From assembly GCA_933228895.1 (NCBI GenBank), contig OW121853.1:74694645-74758644 (forward strand): a stretch of DNA of 64,000 nt, in the 5' to 3' direction. This DNA is from Platycnemis pennipes (Eukaryota > Arthropoda > Insecta > Odonata > Platycnemididae). The position numbers and the translations under genes were made by a program. Below are positions 63,070 through 64,000 of the stretch, piece by piece. The notes under the pieces were generated by a model. It worked only from the letters and a program-made list of their open reading frames with translations. It did no database searches and was not told where the DNA came from. Every line of letters starts with the position of its first letter. The first letter of the stretch is position 1.

Positions 63070-64000
63070 TCATCTACATCTACACAATACCCTGCAAGCC
63101 ACTATAAAGGTGTGTGCCAGGTGGTTAATTCATACCAAACATGCATTGCATATAATGCATAAAAAGATTAATAATTATATTCTATTTTACGATATTGAAG
63201 AGGTGAAAGAGTTCTGTTACCTCGGAAGCCGAGTAACTAACGTTGGACGAAGCAAGAAATAAATAGTTAGTAGAATAGCCGAGGCAAAGAGGGCATTCTA
63301 TCAAAAGAAGAATCTACTTACAGCCGGAAATACAAGTGTAGAAGTAAGGAAACAGTTTATCAGAACATACATCTAGAGCATGTTTCTTTACGGCAGTGAG
63401 GCATGGACGATGAGAGCAGCGGAGAAGAAAAGGGTGGAAGCATTCGAAATGTGGTGCTACAGAAGAATGCTGAAGATGAAATGGATCGACCGAGTAAGTA
63501 ACGAGGAAGTCCTAAGAAGAGTAGGAGAAAAGAGAAGGTTGCTGAAAACTCTAAAAAGAAGACAGGACAACTTAATCGGCCATATCTCGAGACATGATGG
63601 CCTGATGAAGACTATCGTCGAGGGAAAAGTGAACGGGAAGATTGGAAAAGGCAGGCCTCGTATGAGATACATGGAACAGGTTGTGAAGAATGTAAAAGAG
63701 AAGAATTACGTCACAATGAAAAGGTTGGCCGATAGAAGAATCGATTGGAAAGCTTTGTCAAACCAATCCTAGGATTGTTGACCAATGATGATGATTCTAT
63801 TTTACAATTCAATGTTAAAAAATATAAAAATAGCAAAGCAAGCATGCAATAACAAACTGTTAGTAAGTCTTTTTACCAGCTTGCAACGACCTTAGCTATC
63901 CATTGATACACTTGTATATGTTATTGTATGTATTTAGTGCTATTCATATTTCCAACTAAGGAAAGAAGACATTGAATCTGTCAGTTCGGCATTCAATTTC
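63070..64000 (-). mobile_element. CR1-like LINE 3' end (subfamily B), interrupted
   Basis: The CATCTACATCTACACAATAC tail and variant hairpin (CCACTATAAAGGTGTG) are at 63070-63125. The 3' UTR continues to 63190 and, after the RTE-like insertion, resumes at 63806 with TTAAAAAATATAAAAATAGC, AAAGCAAGCATGCAATAA and, at the window edge, GACATTGAATCTGTCAGTTC (reverse of the last codons). It parallels 27837-28150. Confidence 0.8.
63191..63793 (+). mobile_element. RTE-like LINE, 603-bp 5'-truncated insertion with 12-bp duplication
   Basis: ATTCTATTTTAC is repeated at 63179-63190 and 63794-63805. The frame reads DIEEVKEFCYLGSRVTNVGR, stop, IVSRIAEAKRAFYQKKNL, then one more stop and the 130-codon frame 63380-63772 (GSEAWTMRAAEKKRVEAF ... 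ADRRIDWKALSNQS). A TTGTTGACCAATGATGATG tail follows. Two stops and the truncation make it inactive, but it closely resembles the copy at 29335-29978, so it is relatively recent. The insertion defines the element's exact 3' end. Confidence 0.9.

Overview
This 64-kb window reads as repeat-dense, non-coding nuclear DNA of an arthropod, most likely an insect. Three observations support that. The recognisable reverse-transcriptase tails belong to non-LTR retrotransposons of types common in insect genomes. A SINE at 50.7-50.9 kb derives from a 5S rRNA that resembles arthropod 5S by eye. A decayed copy of a multi-copy arthropod protein family lies at 56.3-57.6 kb. I found no intact host gene, no convincing functional tRNA or rRNA gene, and nothing bacterial (no operons, ribosome-binding sites or CRISPR). 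Exons of a large-intron gene cannot be excluded, but none can be supported from the sequence alone.

The window is built from nested transposable-element debris. (1) An RTE-like LINE, here 'RTE-like', has about 18 fragments, all 5'-truncated. They end in the peptide tail ...ADRRxxWKAxSNQS, a stop, and a short ATG/GAT-rich tail. (2) A CR1/L2-like LINE, here 'CR1-like', has about 15 fragments. They end in a conserved 3' hairpin (CCCTGCAAGCCACC...GGTGTGTGGCAGGGGG) followed by a GATGTA repeat. (3) tRNA-derived SINEs fall into at least three groups, here S1, S2 and S3. (4) Non-autonomous DNA elements with inverted ends and short target duplications include families with TTA, TTAA, TA/TATA and AT duplications, plus 1.4-1.5 kb GGGGCCG-ended elements. 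(5) Six ~310-bp near-complete palindromes, here P1-P6, sit at CCWGG sites, several directly beside tRNA-like SINE sequence. (6) Fold-back insertions ('F') each have an inverted repeat at one end and a 28-50 bp single-copy lead at the other. Five of them have clear 14-16 bp target duplications, and several carry a hammerhead-ribozyme-like core (CTGANGA, a stem, then GAAAC and a short palindrome ending in TC). Together these traits suggest relics of Penelope-like retroelements or related retrozymes.

Layout: 0-5.6 kb, AT-duplication element, SINEs, fold-back and terminal-repeat elements. 6.2-8.1 kb, a large TTAA-family copy with an internal 753-bp duplication. 8.5-11.7 kb, a GGGGCCG element, palindrome P1 and two fold-backs. 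12.8-18.6 kb, CR1-like 3' ends, an inverted RTE-like pair, AT-duplication and TTAA-family elements. 20.6-28.5 kb, mainly CR1-like and S1 copies. 29.3-36.9 kb, RTE-like copies, including one interrupted by three different insertions. 37.6-49.3 kb, an 85-bp tandem repeat, the second GGGGCCG element, P3-P5 and several terminal-repeat elements. 50-64 kb, a 5S-derived SINE inside an RTE-like copy, P6, the decayed protein pseudogene, a 93-bp-arm perfect fold-back inside an RTE-like copy, and an RTE-like copy inserted in a CR1-like copy with a 12-bp duplication. The insertions inside insertions give a relative order of activity: the fold-backs, the TTA/TTAA elements, P3-P4 and the 5S SINE are younger than the LINE or SINE copies they interrupt.
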